The position numbers and the translations under genes are program-made. A stretch of DNA of 64,000 bases, taken from contig NZ_CABPSB010000002.1 of NCBI RefSeq assembly GCF_902459655.1, forward strand, positions 186,001 through 250,000. Direction: 5' to 3'. Position 1 is the stretch's first letter. Every line of letters starts with the position of its first letter. Below the pieces are notes generated by a model. It made no database searches and was not told the DNA's origin. It was given only the letters and a program-made list of their open reading frames with translations. Source of the DNA: Pandoraea anhela (GTDB lineage: Bacteria > Pseudomonadota > Gammaproteobacteria > Burkholderiales > Burkholderiaceae). Shown piece after piece: positions 35,052-44,252 of the stretch.

Positions 35052-35473
35052 CGCCGCACGGTGACGGCACGGCGCCGAGCCGTCTGCCGTCACCGCGTAT
35101 CGACGCGAGATGTCGCGGACGCCCGCCACGCCCACCACGCTCGACACGTCCGACACATCCGATACGTCCGATACGTCCGATACGTCCGCCTCCACCACGC
35201 ACCATTGCGGTGACGGATGTCGCCGGGGCGTCCGCCTCCCCGCCAAAAACGCACCAATTCAGGGCATTCGTACCGTCCACTCAAGCCCGCATCCCGCTCG
35301 CGTTTCGTTGATTGCCGCGCCCTTTCGCCCTACGCCGTAAGCCCCCACACGCCTGATTCACCCCGGGCACGATTCCTGCTACCTCACTGTATCGACCGGT
35401 CAGACCAGATGAGCCGGCCGCCGGAACACTCCTGTTACCGGAACGCTTCGCCCCGATTTACGAGGTTGCCGAC
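35052..35473. other. Intergenic region with 9-bp tandem repeats after ohrR
   Basis: 422 bases without a convincing gene. Five 9-base units of the type GAYACRTCC run from 35143 to 35187, three of them identical (GATACGTCC). A 76-codon frame across them would encode a Ser-Asp-Thr repeat but has no ribosome site or known family. The right part must contain the promoter of the amino-acid importer; no clear match was found. Confidence 0.6.
35143..35187. repeat. Five-copy 9-bp tandem repeat
   Basis: Units GACACGTCC, GACACATCC, GATACGTCC, GATACGTCC, GATACGTCC, without spacers. The period is a multiple of three but no real reading frame seems to use it. Confidence 0.85.
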
Positions 35474-36337
35474 ATGCTGCCGTTCATCCGCTCCACCACC
35501 GCTCACGCCACCATCGCCGCCACGCTCGGCGCCCGCGCCCGTGCCCGCCGTCTTTTCGCCACGCTGATGCTGAGCGTGAGCGCCATCGCCGCGTTCGCCG
35601 TGGTCATGCCGCGCACTGCGCACGCCGACGGTCTCGACGACATCGTCAAGCGCGGCACCCTGCGCGTCGCCGTACCGCAGGACTTCCCGCCGTTCGGCTC
35701 CATCGGTGCGGACATGAAGCCGATCGGCTACGACATCGACACCGCTGCGCTGCTCGCCAAGGGCATGGGCGTGAAACTCGAACTCGTACCGGTGACGAGC
35801 GCCAACCGCATTCCGTATCTCACGACGAACAAGGCCGACCTCGTGATCTCCAGCCTCGGCAAGAACGCCGAGCGCGAGAAGGTCATCGACTTCTCCGACG
35901 CCTACGCCCCGTTCTACAACGGCGTGTTCGGTCCGAAGGATCTCGCCGTGTCCAAACCCGCCGATCTGTCGGGCAAGACCATCGGTGTGACGCGCGGCGC
36001 CGTGGAAGACCTCGAACTCTCCAAGGTCGCGCCGGCAGACGTCACGATCAAACGCTTCGAAGACAATAACGGCACGATCTCGGCCTTCCTCTCGGGGCAG
36101 GTGCAACTCGTCGCCACGGGCAACGTCGTGGCCGCCGCCATCGTCGCCAAGCATCCGCCCAAGCTGCCGGAGCCGAAGTTCCTCATCAAGAACTCGCCCT
36201 GCTTCGTCGGCCTGAACAAGAACGAGCCGCGTCTGCTCGCCAAGGTCAACGCGATCATCGCCGCCTCGAAGAAGGACGGCTCGCTGGGCGCGGTCTCGCA
36301 GAAGTGGCTCGGTATGCCGCTGCCGGCCGAACTGTGA
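35474..36337 (+). CDS. Polar amino-acid ABC transporter, periplasmic binding protein
   Basis: A 287-residue family-3 binding protein with a long basic N-terminus and a signal segment (LFATLMLSVSAIAAFAVVMPRTAHA, residues about 27-51). The mature part has GTLRVAVPQDFPPFGSIGADMKPIGYDIDTA and the NRIPYLTTNKADLVISSLGKNAEREKVIDFS block that contacts the ligand alpha-amino and carboxyl groups. It heads a complete importer (binding protein, two permeases, ATPase). The substrate is not certain. Cystine, glutamine and arginine/lysine binding proteins share these motifs, and its position inside the urease locus does not settle it. Confidence 0.9.
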   Translation: MLPFIRSTTAHATIAATLGARARARRLFATLMLSVSAIAAFAVVMPRTAHADGLDDIVKRGTLRVAVPQDFPPFGSIGADMKPIGYDIDTAALLAKGMGVKLELVPVTSANRIPYLTTNKADLVISSLGKNAEREKVIDFSDAYAPFYNGVFGPKDLAVSKPADLSGKTIGVTRGAVEDLELSKVAPADVTIKRFEDNNGTISAFLSGQVQLVATGNVVAAAIVAKHPPKLPEPKFLIKNSPCFVGLNKNEPRLLAKVNAIIAASKKDGSLGAVSQKWLGMPLPAEL

Positions 36338-36431
36338 TCGTCGCAGACGGCAACGACTCCCTGTCAGGCGAAAGAAACGCTGAAGCGTCGCGCCTCACTA
36401 TCCGCTCACGCGCCCCCTAAATGTCCGCTTC

Positions 36432-37112
36432 ATGCATTACGTCCTAGACTTTGCCGATCTGCGGCAATACCTCATGCTGTTCGTGCGCGGCGCCGCGCTG
36501 ACGATCGCGCTCACGGCCGTGGCCACGGTCATCGGCGTGATCATCGGTGCGTTGTGCGCCGTCGCCCGCGAGGAAGGATCGAACTGGTCCAAGCTCTTCG
36601 CGGGAACGTACGTCGAACTGATCCGCAACACGCCGTTCATCGTCCAGCTGTTCTTCATCTTCTTCGGTCTGCCCAGTCTCGGCGTTCGCATCGACGAGAC
36701 GACCGCCGCCATCATCGCGATGAGTCTGAACCTCGGCGCCTACGCCACCGAGATCATTCGCGCGGGCATGCGCGCCGTGCCGCGCGGCTTGTCGGAGGCC
36801 GGGTTGTCGCTCGCCATGACGCGCGCGCAGATCCTGCGGCACGTGATCCTGCCGCAAGCGTTCGCCAAGGTGTTCCCGGCACTTGCCAGCCAGATCGTGA
36901 TCGTGATGCTCGGCTCGGCCGTCGTCTCGCAAATCTCCGTGCCGGATCTGTCGTATGCCGCGAACTTCGTGCAGTCGCGCACGTTCCGCGCGTTCGAGAG
37001 CTACCTGATCGTCACCGCGCTGTATCTCGTGCTGGCCATCGCGTTGCGCCGCGTGCTGATGCGCTGCGCCAAACGGCTGTTCCGCGGCATGGTCAAGGGA
37101 GGTGCGCGATGA
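36432..37112 (+). CDS. Polar amino-acid ABC transporter, permease 1
   Basis: A 226-residue HisMQ-type inner-membrane permease with about five helices. The typical start RGAALTIALTAVATVIGVIIGALCAVAR and the EAA-like cytoplasmic loop around LSEAGLSLAMTRAQILRHVILPQAF (about residues 119-143), which docks on the ATPase, are present. RNTPFIVQLFFIFFGLPSLG is a family signature. Its stop overlaps the next permease start by 4 bases, so the two permeases are coupled and likely form a heterodimer. Confidence 0.9.
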   Translation: MHYVLDFADLRQYLMLFVRGAALTIALTAVATVIGVIIGALCAVAREEGSNWSKLFAGTYVELIRNTPFIVQLFFIFFGLPSLGVRIDETTAAIIAMSLNLGAYATEIIRAGMRAVPRGLSEAGLSLAMTRAQILRHVILPQAFAKVFPALASQIVIVMLGSAVVSQISVPDLSYAANFVQSRTFRAFESYLIVTALYLVLAIALRRVLMRCAKRLFRGMVKGGAR

Positions 37113-37759
37113 TCGAATTCTCGTTGTGGGACATGTTGCGCGGGCTGATGCTCGCCGGGCGCTGGACGCTCGCGCTCTCGGCCATCGCCTTCGTGTGCGG
37201 CGGACTCGTCGCGCTGGTGCTGCTGGTGATTCGTGTCGGCCGCGTGCACTGGGCCGCCCGCGCGGTGGCGCTTTACATCGAAGTGTTTCAGGGCACGCCG
37301 CTGCTCATGCAGTTGTTTCTGGTGTTCTTCGGTCTGCCGTTGCTCGGCCTGGAAGTGTCGCCCTGGGTCGCGGCAGCCGTGTGCCTCACGCTTTACACGA
37401 GCGCCTATCTCACGGAAATCTGGCGCGGCTGCGTCGACGCCATTCCGCACGGCCAGTGGGAAGCGTCGTCGAGTCTCGCCATGCGTTACGGCGAACAGTT
37501 GCGTCACGTGATCCTGCCGCAGGCGCTGCGCATCGCGATCGCCCCCACGGTCGGTTTCTCGGTGCAAGTCGTCAAGAGCACTGCGCTCGCGTCGATCATC
37601 GGTTTCGACGAACTCACCAAGACCGGCACCATGCTCACCAATGCGACGTTCCAGCCGTTCACCGTGTACGGCCTCGTCGCGCTGCTCTACTTCGCTGCCT
37701 GCTACCCGCTGTCGCTGTGGGCGCGTCATCTCGAAAGGAAACTCCATGTCGCTAATTAA
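37109..37759 (+). CDS. Polar amino-acid ABC transporter, permease 2
   Basis: A 216-residue HisMQ-type permease. QGTPLLMQLFLVFFGLPLLG and the docking loop WEASSSLAMRYGEQLRHVILPQALRIAIAP are conserved. The start ATG overlaps the stop of permease 1 (ATGA). The stop falls 14 bases inside the ATPase gene, so all three downstream genes are tightly packed and surely one operon. With permease 1 it should form the translocation pathway. Confidence 0.9.
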   Translation: MIEFSLWDMLRGLMLAGRWTLALSAIAFVCGGLVALVLLVIRVGRVHWAARAVALYIEVFQGTPLLMQLFLVFFGLPLLGLEVSPWVAAAVCLTLYTSAYLTEIWRGCVDAIPHGQWEASSSLAMRYGEQLRHVILPQALRIAIAPTVGFSVQVVKSTALASIIGFDELTKTGTMLTNATFQPFTVYGLVALLYFAACYPLSLWARHLERKLHVAN

Positions 37760-38468
37760 AGTCAGGGGTATGCAAAAGCGCTTCGGCGAGAACCCCGTGC
37801 TGCGAGGCATCGACATGGAAGTCGAGCGCGGTCAGGTCGTGTCGATCATCGGCAAAAGCGGCTCGGGCAAGAGCACGCTGTTGCGCACCCTCAACGGCCT
37901 GGAGCGCTTCGATGCCGGCAGCGTGGATGTCGACGGCGTGCTCGTCGGCGCCCGCGACACCGATCTGCGCGCGCTGCGTCTGAAGGTCGGCATGGTATTC
38001 CAGCAGTACAACCTGTTTCCGCATCTGACGGCGGGCGAGAACGTGATGCTCGCGCAAAAGGTCGTCAAGAAGACGTCCAAGGCGCAAGCTCGCGAAGTCG
38101 CCCGTACGATGCTGGCGAAAGTCGGGCTGGCCGACAAGTTCGACAGCTATCCGTCGCAACTCTCCGGCGGTCAGCAGCAGCGCGTGGCGATTGCCCGCTC
38201 GCTCGCGATGCACCCGGCGGTGTTGCTGTGCGACGAAATCACCTCGGCGCTCGATCCGGAGCTGGTCGCGGAAGTGCTCAAGGTACTCGAAGACCTCGCG
38301 GCAGAAGGCATGACGCTGATTCTCGTCACGCACGAAATGCGTTTCGCCCGTCACGTATCGGACCGCGTGGTGTTCATGCATCAGGGCAAGATCTGGGAAT
38401 CCGGCGAACCGGAACAGCTCTTCACGCAGCCCGCGACACAAGAATTGCAGCGATTCATTTCGCAGTGA
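37746..38468 (+). CDS. Polar amino-acid ABC transporter, ATP-binding protein
   Basis: A 240-residue GlnQ/HisP-type ATPase: Walker A GKSGSGKST, signature LSGGQQQRVAIARSL, Walker B VLLCDEITSALDPEL, and the switch histidine in ILVTHEM. The start MSLIKVRGMQKRFGENPVLRG was chosen because an earlier frame extension runs into the permease gene. A hairpin ending in TTT follows directly after the stop and may end the importer transcript before ureA. Confidence 0.93.
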   Translation: MSLIKVRGMQKRFGENPVLRGIDMEVERGQVVSIIGKSGSGKSTLLRTLNGLERFDAGSVDVDGVLVGARDTDLRALRLKVGMVFQQYNLFPHLTAGENVMLAQKVVKKTSKAQAREVARTMLAKVGLADKFDSYPSQLSGGQQQRVAIARSLAMHPAVLLCDEITSALDPELVAEVLKVLEDLAAEGMTLILVTHEMRFARHVSDRVVFMHQGKIWESGEPEQLFTQPATQELQRFISQ

Positions 38469-38504
38469 AACGCACGCGCGTCGTCGCGTTGCGACGGCGC
38501 GTTT
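38468..38504 (+). terminator. Terminator-like hairpin before ureA
   Basis: AAACGC at 38468-38473 pairs with GCGTTT at 38499-38504, and an inner CGTCG / CGACG stem strengthens it. The pairing is imperfect and the T-run is short, so readthrough into ureA is possible. Confidence 0.45.
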
Positions 38505-38664
38505 GCGCTTCGGGCCGCCGCTCACGCCGCAACTCACGCCGCACGATTTTGGTGCGTTGGACGGCGACGGTAAAACCCAGTGGCGCGGCGTTGGACTCGT
38601 GCTTATGATGTGCGGCAGCAACGCCCGTCCCTTGAACCCTTCGCATTGAAGTTCACCTGTCACG

Positions 38665-38967
38665 ATGAAGCTCACTCCGCGCGAAAAAGACAAGCTGCTC
38701 ATCTTCACTGCCGCCTTGCTCGCCGAACGGCGTCGTGCGCGCGGCCTGAAACTGAACTACCCCGAGGCGGTGGCGTTCATCAGCGCCGCCCTCATGGAAG
38801 CCGCTCGCGACGGACGCACCGTTGCCGATCTCATGCACTACGGCACGACGCTGCTCACGCGTGACGACGTCATGGAAGGCGTGCCCGAAATGATTCCGGA
38901 CATTCAGGTGGAAGCCACCTTCCCGGACGGCACCAAGCTCGTCACCGTGCATCACCCGATTCCCTGA
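38665..38967 (+). CDS. ureA: Urease subunit gamma
   Basis: The 100-residue smallest urease subunit. It begins [39 protein letters not shown] and contains the conserved [22 protein letters not shown] block; length and sequence match bacterial UreA closely. UreA, UreB and UreC form the (ABC)3 urease that hydrolyses urea to ammonia and carbamate. Here ureA is separated from ureB by the hupE/ureJ-like gene, rather than directly adjoining it. Confidence 0.97.
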   Translation: MKLTPREKDKLLIFTAALLAERRRARGLKLNYPEAVAFISAALMEAARDGRTVADLMHYGTTLLTRDDVMEGVPEMIPDIQVEATFPDGTKLVTVHHPIP

Positions 38968-39083
38968 GCCTCATGCACAACCCGGTGTCGCCGCCCGCGC
39001 GTGGCACGGCATCGAACGTATCCAAGAACCGATCGATCTGTCGTCGACAACCACTCACAACAACGTTCTCAGGACCTCCCCTC

Positions 39084-39758
39084 ATGACCCGCCCCGCCCA
39101 CCTGCATGACGCGAGCGAAACGACCTCTGTCGCCCCGCCCCTCCCTACCGGCGCACGCCGCCATCGTGGCCGCGCTGCCCGTGTCGCGACCGCCCTGGCG
39201 TTGCTCGTCACGTCCGGCGTCGCGCTCGCCCACCCGGGGCATCCGGGCCATGACGCCGCAAGCAGCTTCGCGGCAGGCTTCCTGCACCCGCTCACCGGCG
39301 CCGATCACCTGTGCGCCATGATCGTGGTCGGGTTGTGGAGTTCGCTCACGTCCAGGCGCGTCTGGGCTGCGCCGCTCGCCTTCGTCGCGATGCTCGCCGC
39401 CGGCGGCCTGCTCGGCATGATGCATTGGTTCGCCCTGCCGGGCGTCGAGCCGGTGATCGCCGTCTCGCTGCTCGTGCTCGGCCTGATGCTGGCCACTCGC
39501 GCCCAACTGCCGGGCTGGGCCGGCGCCGCCATCGTCGGGGCGTTCGCGGTCTTCCACGGTTTCGCCCACGGCGCGGAGCTGCCCAGTGAAGCCAGCGCCA
39601 TGCATTACATGGTCGGCTTCCTGGTCGCGACCGGCATGCTGCATGGTCTCGGCATCGCCGCCGGTGCCGCGCTGCGCAACCGCACGGTCTGGCTGCCGCG
39701 CCTGCTGGGGGCGGGCGTGCTCGCCTACGGCGCCACGCTGCTCGCCGCCGCGACCTGA
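39084..39758 (+). CDS. HupE/UreJ family membrane protein, putative nickel transporter
   Basis: A 224-residue membrane protein. A basic N-terminus and signal segment (about 26-50, ending ALA) precede the metal-binding-like [31 protein letters not shown] motif of HupE/UreJ proteins. Six hydrophobic helices follow, including [11 protein letters not shown], another family signature. Relatives are secondary transporters that supply nickel for hydrogenase or urease. The ATG at 39084 has AGGA about 10 bases upstream; an earlier ATG at 38973 lacks this. Placement between ureA and ureB strongly supports a nickel role in urease maturation. Confidence 0.88.
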   Translation: MTRPAHLHDASETTSVAPPLPTGARRHRGRAARVATALALLVTSGVALAHPGHPGHDAASSFAAGFLHPLTGADHLCAMIVVGLWSSLTSRRVWAAPLAFVAMLAAGGLLGMMHWFALPGVEPVIAVSLLVLGLMLATRAQLPGWAGAAIVGAFAVFHGFAHGAELPSEASAMHYMVGFLVATGMLHGLGIAAGAALRNRTVWLPRLLGAGVLAYGATLLAAAT

Positions 39759-39795
39759 TCGAGCCCCCGTTCACTTCCCGGAAACGGAGACGCCC

Positions 39796-40101
39796 ATGAT
39801 TCCCGGAGAACTGCTGCCCGCCGATGGCGAAATCACGCTGAACGCCGGTCGTCCGACCATCAGCGTGACGGTCGCCAATACCGGCGATCGCCCGATTCAG
39901 ATCGGCTCGCATTTCCACTTCTTTGAGGTCAACGACGCCCTGCAATTCGACCGCGACGCGGCGCGGGGCTTCCGTCTGAACATTGCCGCCGGTACGGCGG
40001 TGCGCTTCGAGCCGGGGCAGCAACGCACGGTGGAACTGGTGGCGCTGGCGGGCGACCGCCGCGTGTACGGCTTTGCAGGTCGCGTCATGGGGGCGCTATG
40101 A
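39796..40101 (+). CDS. ureB: Urease subunit beta
   Basis: A 101-residue urease beta subunit starting [20 protein letters not shown], with the conserved [30 protein letters not shown] core and the [12 protein letters not shown] strand. Length and motifs are normal for a three-subunit bacterial urease. A GGAGAC-type ribosome site lies upstream of the ATG. The stop codon overlaps the ureC start by 4 bases (ATGA), so beta and alpha subunits are co-translated. Confidence 0.97.
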   Translation: MIPGELLPADGEITLNAGRPTISVTVANTGDRPIQIGSHFHFFEVNDALQFDRDAARGFRLNIAAGTAVRFEPGQQRTVELVALAGDRRVYGFAGRVMGAL

Positions 40102-41798
40102 AGATTGCTCGCCGCGCTTATGCGGAAATGTTCGGCCCGACCACGGGCGACCGGCTGCGGCTGGCCGATACGGAACTCATCATCGAGATCGAGCGCGATT
40201 ACACGATCTATGGCGAAGAGGTGAAGTTCGGCGGCGGCAAGGTGATTCGCGACGGCATGGGACAGTCGCAGCGCACCCGCGCCGATGTGGTCGACACGGT
40301 CATCACCAACGCCGTCATCATCGATCACTGGGGCATCGTCAAAGCGGACATCGGTCTGAAGGACGGGCGCATCTGGGGCATCGGCAAGGCGGGCAACCCT
40401 GACATCCAGCCCGGCGTGACGATTCCGCTGGGCGGTGCGACGGAAGTCATCGCCGGCGAAGGCATGATCGTCACGGCCGGCGGCATCGATTCGCACATCC
40501 ACTTCATTTGTCCGCAGCAGATCGAGGAGGCGCTGTCGTCCGGCGTGACGACGCTGCTCGGCGGCGGCACCGGACCCGCAACCGGCACCAACGCGACCAC
40601 TTGCACGCCGGGACCGTGGCACATGGAGCGCATGCTCCAGGCCGCGGACGGCTGGCCGATCAACCTCGGCTTTCTCGGCAAGGGCAACGTGAGTCAGCCC
40701 GAACCGTTGATGGAACAGATCGAAGCCGGGGCCATCGGCCTGAAGCTGCACGAGGACTGGGGCTCCACGCCCGCCGCCATCGACGCCTGCCTGTGCGTGG
40801 CCGATGCGACCGATACGCAGGTCGCCATTCACACCGATACGCTCAACGAAGGCGGCTTCGTCGAAGCCACCGTCGCCGCGATCAAGGGCCGCACGATCCA
40901 CACGTATCACACCGAAGGCGCGGGGGGCGGTCACGCGCCCGACATTCTCAAGGTGTGCGGCGAGGCGAACGTGTTGCCGTCGTCGACCAATCCGACGCGG
41001 CCTTACACCATCAACACGCTCGACGAACACCTCGACATGCTGATGGTCTGCCATCACCTCGATCCGGCGATTGCGGAAGACATCGCGTTTGCCGAGTCGC
41101 GCATCCGCCGCGAGACGATTGCCGCCGAGGACATTCTGCATGACCTCGGCGCGCTGTCGATGATTTCGTCGGACTCGCAAGCCATGGGGCGTGTGGGCGA
41201 AGTCGTCATGCGCACGTGGCAGACGGCGCACAAGATGAAAGTGCAGCGCGGCGCGCTCGGCACGGACTCGTCGCAATCGGACAACTTCCGCGTCAAGCGC
41301 TACGTGGCGAAGTACACGATCAATCCGGCGATCACGCACGGCATGGCGCATGAAATCGGGTCCGTCGAAGTGGGCAAGTGGGCGGATCTGGTGCTGTGGG
41401 AGCCGGCGTTCTTCGGCGTGAAGCCGTCGCTGATTCTCAAGGGCGGCATGATCACGACGGCGTTGATGGGCGACCCGAATGCGTCGATTCCGACGCCGCA
41501 ACCGGTGCACTATCGCGAGATGTTCGGTGCGCGGGCGGGCGCCATGGCCCGCACGTCGCTCACGTTCGTGTCGCAAGCGGCGTACGATGGCGACGTGGCC
41601 GGCCGTTTCGGACTGTCCAAGCGCATCTTGCCGGTGCGCGATATCCGGCAAGTGACCAAGGCCAACATGATCAACAATGCCTGGCTGCCGCAGATCAGCG
41701 TCGACCCCGAGACCTATCAGGTCATCGCGGACGGTCAGTTGCTGACATGCGAGCCGGCGACCGTGCTGCCGATGGCGCAACGTTATTTTCTCTTCTGA
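40098..41798 (+). CDS. ureC: Urease subunit alpha (catalytic)
   Basis: The 566-residue nickel metallohydrolase subunit. All active-site residues are visible: His133 and His135 in DSHIHFICP, the carbamylated bridging Lys216 in GLKLHEDWG, His245 in VAIHTD, His271 in [15 protein letters not shown] and Asp359 in SSDSQAMGR. The mobile flap contains Cys318-His319 in MVCHHLD. The numbering is one less than the well-known Klebsiella enzyme, so no insertions precede the active site. ureE follows 3 bases downstream. Confidence 0.98.
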   Translation: MKIARRAYAEMFGPTTGDRLRLADTELIIEIERDYTIYGEEVKFGGGKVIRDGMGQSQRTRADVVDTVITNAVIIDHWGIVKADIGLKDGRIWGIGKAGNPDIQPGVTIPLGGATEVIAGEGMIVTAGGIDSHIHFICPQQIEEALSSGVTTLLGGGTGPATGTNATTCTPGPWHMERMLQAADGWPINLGFLGKGNVSQPEPLMEQIEAGAIGLKLHEDWGSTPAAIDACLCVADATDTQVAIHTDTLNEGGFVEATVAAIKGRTIHTYHTEGAGGGHAPDILKVCGEANVLPSSTNPTRPYTINTLDEHLDMLMVCHHLDPAIAEDIAFAESRIRRETIAAEDILHDLGALSMISSDSQAMGRVGEVVMRTWQTAHKMKVQRGALGTDSSQSDNFRVKRYVAKYTINPAITHGMAHEIGSVEVGKWADLVLWEPAFFGVKPSLILKGGMITTALMGDPNASIPTPQPVHYREMFGARAGAMARTSLTFVSQAAYDGDVAGRFGLSKRILPVRDIRQVTKANMINNAWLPQISVDPETYQVIADGQLLTCEPATVLPMAQRYFLF

Positions 41799-41801
41799 TC
41801 C

Positions 41802-42683
41802 ATGTCGCAAGATTCCGCATCGCCCGCTCCGGCGGACAACCTCTCGTCCCCTTCGCCGTCGGCCCTGCGTCGCGTTGAAAAACGCTTCGAAGCCGGACGC
41901 ATCGCCGCACCGCTCGCGCGCCGCGCCCCGGCCCTCGTGCTGCCGTTCGACGCGCGCAGCAAAAGCCGCCTTCGTGCGACGCTGGAGACGGGTGAAGAGG
42001 TGGCCCTGTTCCTGCCCCGGGGCACGGTGCTGCGAGGCGGGGACATGCTGGTCGCCGACGATGGCGGATTCATCCGCGTGGAGGCCGCACCCGAGACGGT
42101 GCTGCTGGTGACGGCGACAAGCGCGCTCGCGCTCACGCGCGCCGCCTATCACCTCGGCAATCGTCATACGCCGGTCGAAGTGGGAGACGGTTATCTGAAG
42201 CTCGAATACGACCCGGTGCTGCGCGACATGCTGCTGCGCCTGGACGTCGATGTGGCAGAAGCGCTGATGCCGTTCGAGCCCGAAGCCGGCGCGTACGGCG
42301 GTGGCCACAAGCACGGCCACGATGCGACGTTCGCCGAAGACTTCGCACTCGCGCAGCAAGTGTTCCATGAGCACCATGGACATTCGCACGATCACGGCCA
42401 CGATCACAATCACGGCCATGTGCATGGTCCCGGCTGCGGTCACGATCACTCGCTTGGGCACTCGCACGACCACGACCATCAGCACGGACATGTGCATGGC
42501 GCCAGTTGCGGTCACGATCATTCGCATGGGCATTCGCACGATCATGGTCATGATCATGACCATGTGCATGGCCCCCACTGCGGCCACGCGCATGAGCCAC
42601 AAGGTGATGCAACGGGCACAAGCAATACGCCCACGACTGTGAGTCCGACCGATGACGGCAAGTCTGGCCAGTCCGCTCACTGA
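41802..42683 (+). CDS. ureE: Urease accessory protein UreE with long His/Cys-rich tail
   Basis: A 293-residue nickel metallochaperone. The N-terminal peptide-binding-like domain and the C-terminal metal-binding domain ([29 protein letters not shown], about residues 120-150) are standard. After about residue 165 comes an exceptional tail with some 36 histidines and three cysteines, built from 24-residue repeats beginning HVHG at residues 206, 230 and 254. This tail should bind many Ni(II) ions and may be a nickel store. An extended low-complexity N-terminus (about 25 residues) is also present. The 3-prime end overlaps ureF by 32 bases in another frame. Confidence 0.95.
   Translation: MSQDSASPAPADNLSSPSPSALRRVEKRFEAGRIAAPLARRAPALVLPFDARSKSRLRATLETGEEVALFLPRGTVLRGGDMLVADDGGFIRVEAAPETVLLVTATSALALTRAAYHLGNRHTPVEVGDGYLKLEYDPVLRDMLLRLDVDVAEALMPFEPEAGAYGGGHKHGHDATFAEDFALAQQVFHEHHGHSHDHGHDHNHGHVHGPGCGHDHSLGHSHDHDHQHGHVHGASCGHDHSHGHSHDHGHDHDHVHGPHCGHAHEPQGDATGTSNTPTTVSPTDDGKSGQSAH
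42417..42590 (+). repeat. 72-bp in-frame tandem repeat in ureE
   Basis: Copies begin at 42417, 42489 and 42561, each opening with CATGTGCATGG and continuing with a Cys-Gly-His codon block; the third copy is partial. The period is exactly 72 bases (24 codons). It encodes the His/Cys-rich repeats of UreE. Confidence 0.85.
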
Positions 42684-43377
42684 GCCGGTGGCAACGGCGT
42701 CGTTGCAATCGCTCGCGGCGCTGCTGCATCTGGCGTCGCCCGCGCTCCCCATCGGCGCCTTCAGTTATTCGCAAGGTCTCGAAGCGGCTGTCGAGCACGG
42801 CATCGTGCACGACGCTCCCAGCGCCGAGCGATGGATCGCGAGTCAGCTCGACGGTGTCTTCACCACGGGCGAGATGGCGTTGCTCGCACGGCAGTGGCGT
42901 CATTGGCAGACACGAGACATTGCGGCGCTAAAGCACGTGAACGGCTGGTTGCTCGCCACTCGTGAAGCCGCCGAGTTACGTGCGGAAACGGAACAGATGG
43001 GCTGGTCGCTGACCCAACTCGCGCTGTCGCTCGAATGGGGCGACGCCGAACAGCGCGAGCATCTGTCGACGATCAAACCCATCGCGCTGCCGACGGCGTT
43101 CGCGTTCGCCGCGCTGGCACACGGCGCCCCCTTGCCGGATACGCTCGTCGCCTACGCGTTCAGCTGGCTCGAGAATCAGGTCGCGGGCGCACTCAAGGCC
43201 GTCCCGCTCGGCCAGCTTGCCGCGCAACGCGTGATCGTCGCGCTGCGACCCCGCGTGGTCGAGGCGGCGCATCGGGCGGCGTCGCTGCCGGACGACCGGA
43301 TCAACACGTTTTCCCCGGCGCTCGCCATTCTGGCGTCGCGTCACGAAACACAGTACTCACGGCTTTTCCGTTCGTAA
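42652..43377 (+). CDS. ureF: Urease accessory protein UreF
   Basis: A 241-residue all-helical protein that acts with UreD and UreG as a GTPase-gating chaperone during urease activation. The signature [24 protein letters not shown] (about residues 29-52) is complete, and [27 protein letters not shown] is the conserved C-terminus. The start lies 32 bases inside the ureE 3-prime end; a shorter N-terminus is possible, but the ATG at 42652 gives the normal length. Confidence 0.95.
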   Translation: MTASLASPLTEPVATASLQSLAALLHLASPALPIGAFSYSQGLEAAVEHGIVHDAPSAERWIASQLDGVFTTGEMALLARQWRHWQTRDIAALKHVNGWLLATREAAELRAETEQMGWSLTQLALSLEWGDAEQREHLSTIKPIALPTAFAFAALAHGAPLPDTLVAYAFSWLENQVAGALKAVPLGQLAAQRVIVALRPRVVEAAHRAASLPDDRINTFSPALAILASRHETQYSRLFRS

Positions 43378-43439
43378 GACGCGGAGCATCGCGTCGTTCC
43401 CGTCGTTTTTTCCATTTCACCGCCACCACGACATTCGCC

Positions 43440-44078
43440 ATGACGACAACTGCCAACGCCCGTCGTACCAAGAAGAATCCGCCGCTGCGTGTCGGCATCG
43501 GAGGCCCCGTCGGCTCCGGCAAGACCACCCTGACCGAGATGCTCTGCAAGGCCATGCGCGAGCGTTACGATCTCGTCGTCATCACCAACGATATCTATAC
43601 GAAGGAAGACCAGCGCCTGCTCACGGTCGCGGGTGCGCTGGAGCCCGAACGCATTCTCGGCGTCGAGACCGGAGGCTGTCCGCACACGGCGATCCGTGAA
43701 GATGCGTCGATCAACCTCGAAGCGGTCGAGCGCATGCTCGATCGTTTCCCGGATGCCGACGTCGTCTTCATCGAGTCCGGCGGCGACAACCTCGCGGCGA
43801 CGTTCAGCCCCGAGCTGTCGGACCTGACGATCTACGTGATCGATGTCGCCGGCGGCGAGAAGATTCCCCGCAAGGGCGGCCCGGGCATCACCAAATCGGA
43901 CCTGCTCGTGATCAACAAGACCGATCTCGCACCGTACGTCGGCGCGTCGCTCGACATCATGCGCTCCGACACGCAGAAGATGCGCGGAATGCGTCCGTTC
44001 GTGATGGGCAACATGAAGGAGGGCAAAGGCCTTCAGGAGATCATCAGCTTTATCGAAGCGCGGGGAATGCTGGCGTGA
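43440..44078 (+). CDS. ureG: Urease accessory GTPase UreG
   Basis: A 212-residue SIMIBI-class GTPase that supplies the energy and nickel for urease active-site assembly. P-loop [11 protein letters not shown] is at about residues 21-31, and the Cys-Pro-His nickel motif appears in [13 protein letters not shown]. The [12 protein letters not shown] and [13 protein letters not shown] (guanine specificity NKTD) motifs are conserved. It is the last gene of the urease cluster. A hairpin with 8-bp arms lies about 80 bases downstream. No clear Shine-Dalgarno precedes the ATG, which is 62 bases from ureF. Confidence 0.97.
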   Translation: MTTTANARRTKKNPPLRVGIGGPVGSGKTTLTEMLCKAMRERYDLVVITNDIYTKEDQRLLTVAGALEPERILGVETGGCPHTAIREDASINLEAVERMLDRFPDADVVFIESGGDNLAATFSPELSDLTIYVIDVAGGEKIPRKGGPGITKSDLLVINKTDLAPYVGASLDIMRSDTQKMRGMRPFVMGNMKEGKGLQEIISFIEARGMLA

Positions 44079-44157
44079 AAGGATGCGCAGGGGCCGCGCA
44101 CACGGGTGCTGCCTGATTCATCGCCGGCGGGCGGGTCCGTCGCGCCGGGAGCGTCCC

Positions 44158-44181
44158 GGGCGATTCCTCAGCGAATCGCCC
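44158..44181. terminator. Hairpin downstream of ureG
   Basis: GGGCGATT (44158-44165) pairs perfectly with AATCGCCC (44174-44181) around an 8-base loop, between convergent ureG and the TraB-like gene. There is only a weak T content afterwards, so it is a probable but not classical terminator. Confidence 0.5.
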
Positions 44182-44252
44182 ATTCTCTCGATGACCGGCG
44201 TAACGTGCCGATCCATCGGTCGTGTTGAATACGTTGATGCGTTGAATGCGAG

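Noticed and set aside
35110-35340. 76-codon frame with Ser-Asp-Thr repeats
   Set aside because: The repeat comes from the 9-base DNA array; there is no ribosome site, no conserved end and other frames are equally open.
39897-42752. 951-codon open frame on the minus strand
   Set aside because: Antisense to ureB, ureC and ureE; methionine and valine runs reflect the complement of the His codons in ureE.
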